Origin: an uncultured Planctomycetales bacterium
Lineage (GTDB): Bacteria; Planctomycetota; Planctomycetia; Pirellulales; S012-138
Direction of reading: 5' to 3'
NCBI GenBank assembly: GCA_937982665.1
Contig: CALJLD010000243.1
Location: 1-64,000, forward strand
DNA length: 64,000 nt
Shown here piece after piece: positions 63,628 to 64,000 of this stretch (positions are counted from its first letter, which is position 1; each line of letters begins with the position of its first letter). Under the pieces are notes generated by a model. It saw nothing but the letters and a program-made list of their open reading frames with translations, was not told the origin of the DNA and did not search any database. The position numbers and the translations under genes were made by a program.

Positions 63628-64000
63628 TTGCCAGAAAAGACTTCACCAAATTCAGCGAGCCACAAAGTGCATTCCGGCATCAAACGGGGCTTGTTGGCAT
63701 TCGCGCTTGTATTTGTCTTTGCTTTGCTGGCTGGCCAGGCGTCGGCTCAGCAAGGTTCCGGAGAGAATTCCGGCGCGCAAAATGGCAAGGCCGCGGAGAA
63801 CGCCGCCCAGCCGGACGGGCGCGAAGGGTTTTGGCAAATCATCTTGGACAGCGGACCCGTTGGTCTGGTGATCCTGCTGCTTTCCATCGGCGGCGCGGCG
63901 TTGGTTGTGGAACATGTGATTCACATCCGCGCCAAGGTGCTCATGCCTTCCGGGCTGGCGGACAAAGTGCGCGAGACGCTCAAGACCGGTCACGTTTCTC
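63628..64000 (+). CDS. MotA/TolQ/ExbB proton-channel family protein, N-terminal part
   Basis: The frame runs off the right edge after 124 codons. A TTG at 63628 with GAGGAG 6 bases before it is the start: PEKTSPNSASHKVHSG. A hydrophobic signal-like helix (about residues 18-38, LLAFALVFVFALLAGQASAQ) and a Gly/Ala/Gln linker precede FWQIILDSGPVGLVILLLSI (membrane helix) and VVEHVIHIRAKVLMPSGL, the ExbB/TolQ beginning. It would form a proton channel with an ExbD partner. Third gene of the series. Confidence 0.82.
   Translation, partial: MPEKTSPNSASHKVHSGIKRGLLAFALVFVFALLAGQASAQQGSGENSGAQNGKAAENAAQPDGREGFWQIILDSGPVGLVILLLSIGGAALVVEHVIHIRAKVLMPSGLADKVRETLKTGHVS

Noticed and set aside
1..64000. 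tRNA, rRNA, CRISPR array or insertion sequence
   Set aside because: No T-arm signature, no rRNA block, no spaced direct repeats and no transposase motifs were found on either strand.

Overview
The window is dense bacterial chromosome (about 46 protein genes on both strands) with no rRNA, tRNA, CRISPR array or insertion sequence that I could recognise. The gene families point to a planctomycete, most likely of the Pirellulales type: a BlaI/M56 pair, giant AsmA-like envelope proteins, a PEP-CTERM protein, PQQ-like propeller and VWA proteins, proteins with the short 'RFSVRTLLLVVLV' type N-terminal helix, and a long type-2 IleS. Lipid A/LPS enzymes (LpxA, metal-type KdsA) imply a Gram-negative outer membrane. 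The assignment is inference; no marker rRNA is present.

Layout. 1-8.9 kb: end of a LarA/DUF2088-type gene and ndk (minus), a secreted DUF3352-like protein, a Gfo/Idh/MocA protein lacking the usual KP motif, a PlsC acyltransferase, a DUF4287/DUF5655 protein, a 21-bp tandem repeat, a GNAT acetyltransferase, a P1/DmpA peptidase and a small TPR protein. 9-17.3 kb: lpxA, a nucleotidyltransferase-HD fusion, a HEAT-repeat protein, an anchored protein and ileS. 17.3-26 kb: a 32-residue membrane protein, a zinc-ribbon protein, a sulfatase-fold membrane enzyme coupled to a lipoprotein, a FliL-like protein, a lipid kinase, kdsA and an overlapping transglutaminase-like/TPR protein. 26-33.4 kb: hppD and a kynurenine-3-monooxygenase-like gene (tyrosine and tryptophan breakdown), a second Gfo/Idh/MocA protein, and an iron-type solute-binding protein without a permease.

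33.5-47 kb is the envelope region: two divergent AsmA-like giants, tatC with a very large first periplasmic loop, a type I phosphomannose isomerase, and a BlaI-type repressor followed by an M56 metallopeptidase whose C-terminus is coiled coil. The blaI promoter is readable (TTGACG, 17 bp, TATAAG) and a 9+9 bp palindrome starts inside its -10 box, which suggests autoregulation.

47-64 kb: an orphan sugar-type ABC ATPase, a D-2-hydroxyacid dehydrogenase, a haem-binding-motif protein, an S41 peptidase, a PQQ-like propeller protein with a Gly/Gln/Arg-rich insert, a Tad-like VWA protein with its terminator, ligA, a hairpin-rich 0.5-kb gap, rsmA, a thioredoxin-like lipoprotein, a PEP-CTERM metalloprotease-like protein, and a VWA / TPR / MotA-TolQ-ExbB series that runs off the right edge and looks like one operon.

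The most interesting items are the TatC loop, the blaI operator-promoter with its unusual M56 partner, the IleS KMAKQ loop, the tiny WWWW membrane protein, and two candidate structured RNAs (21.73-21.82 kb minus strand; 58.17-58.39 kb).
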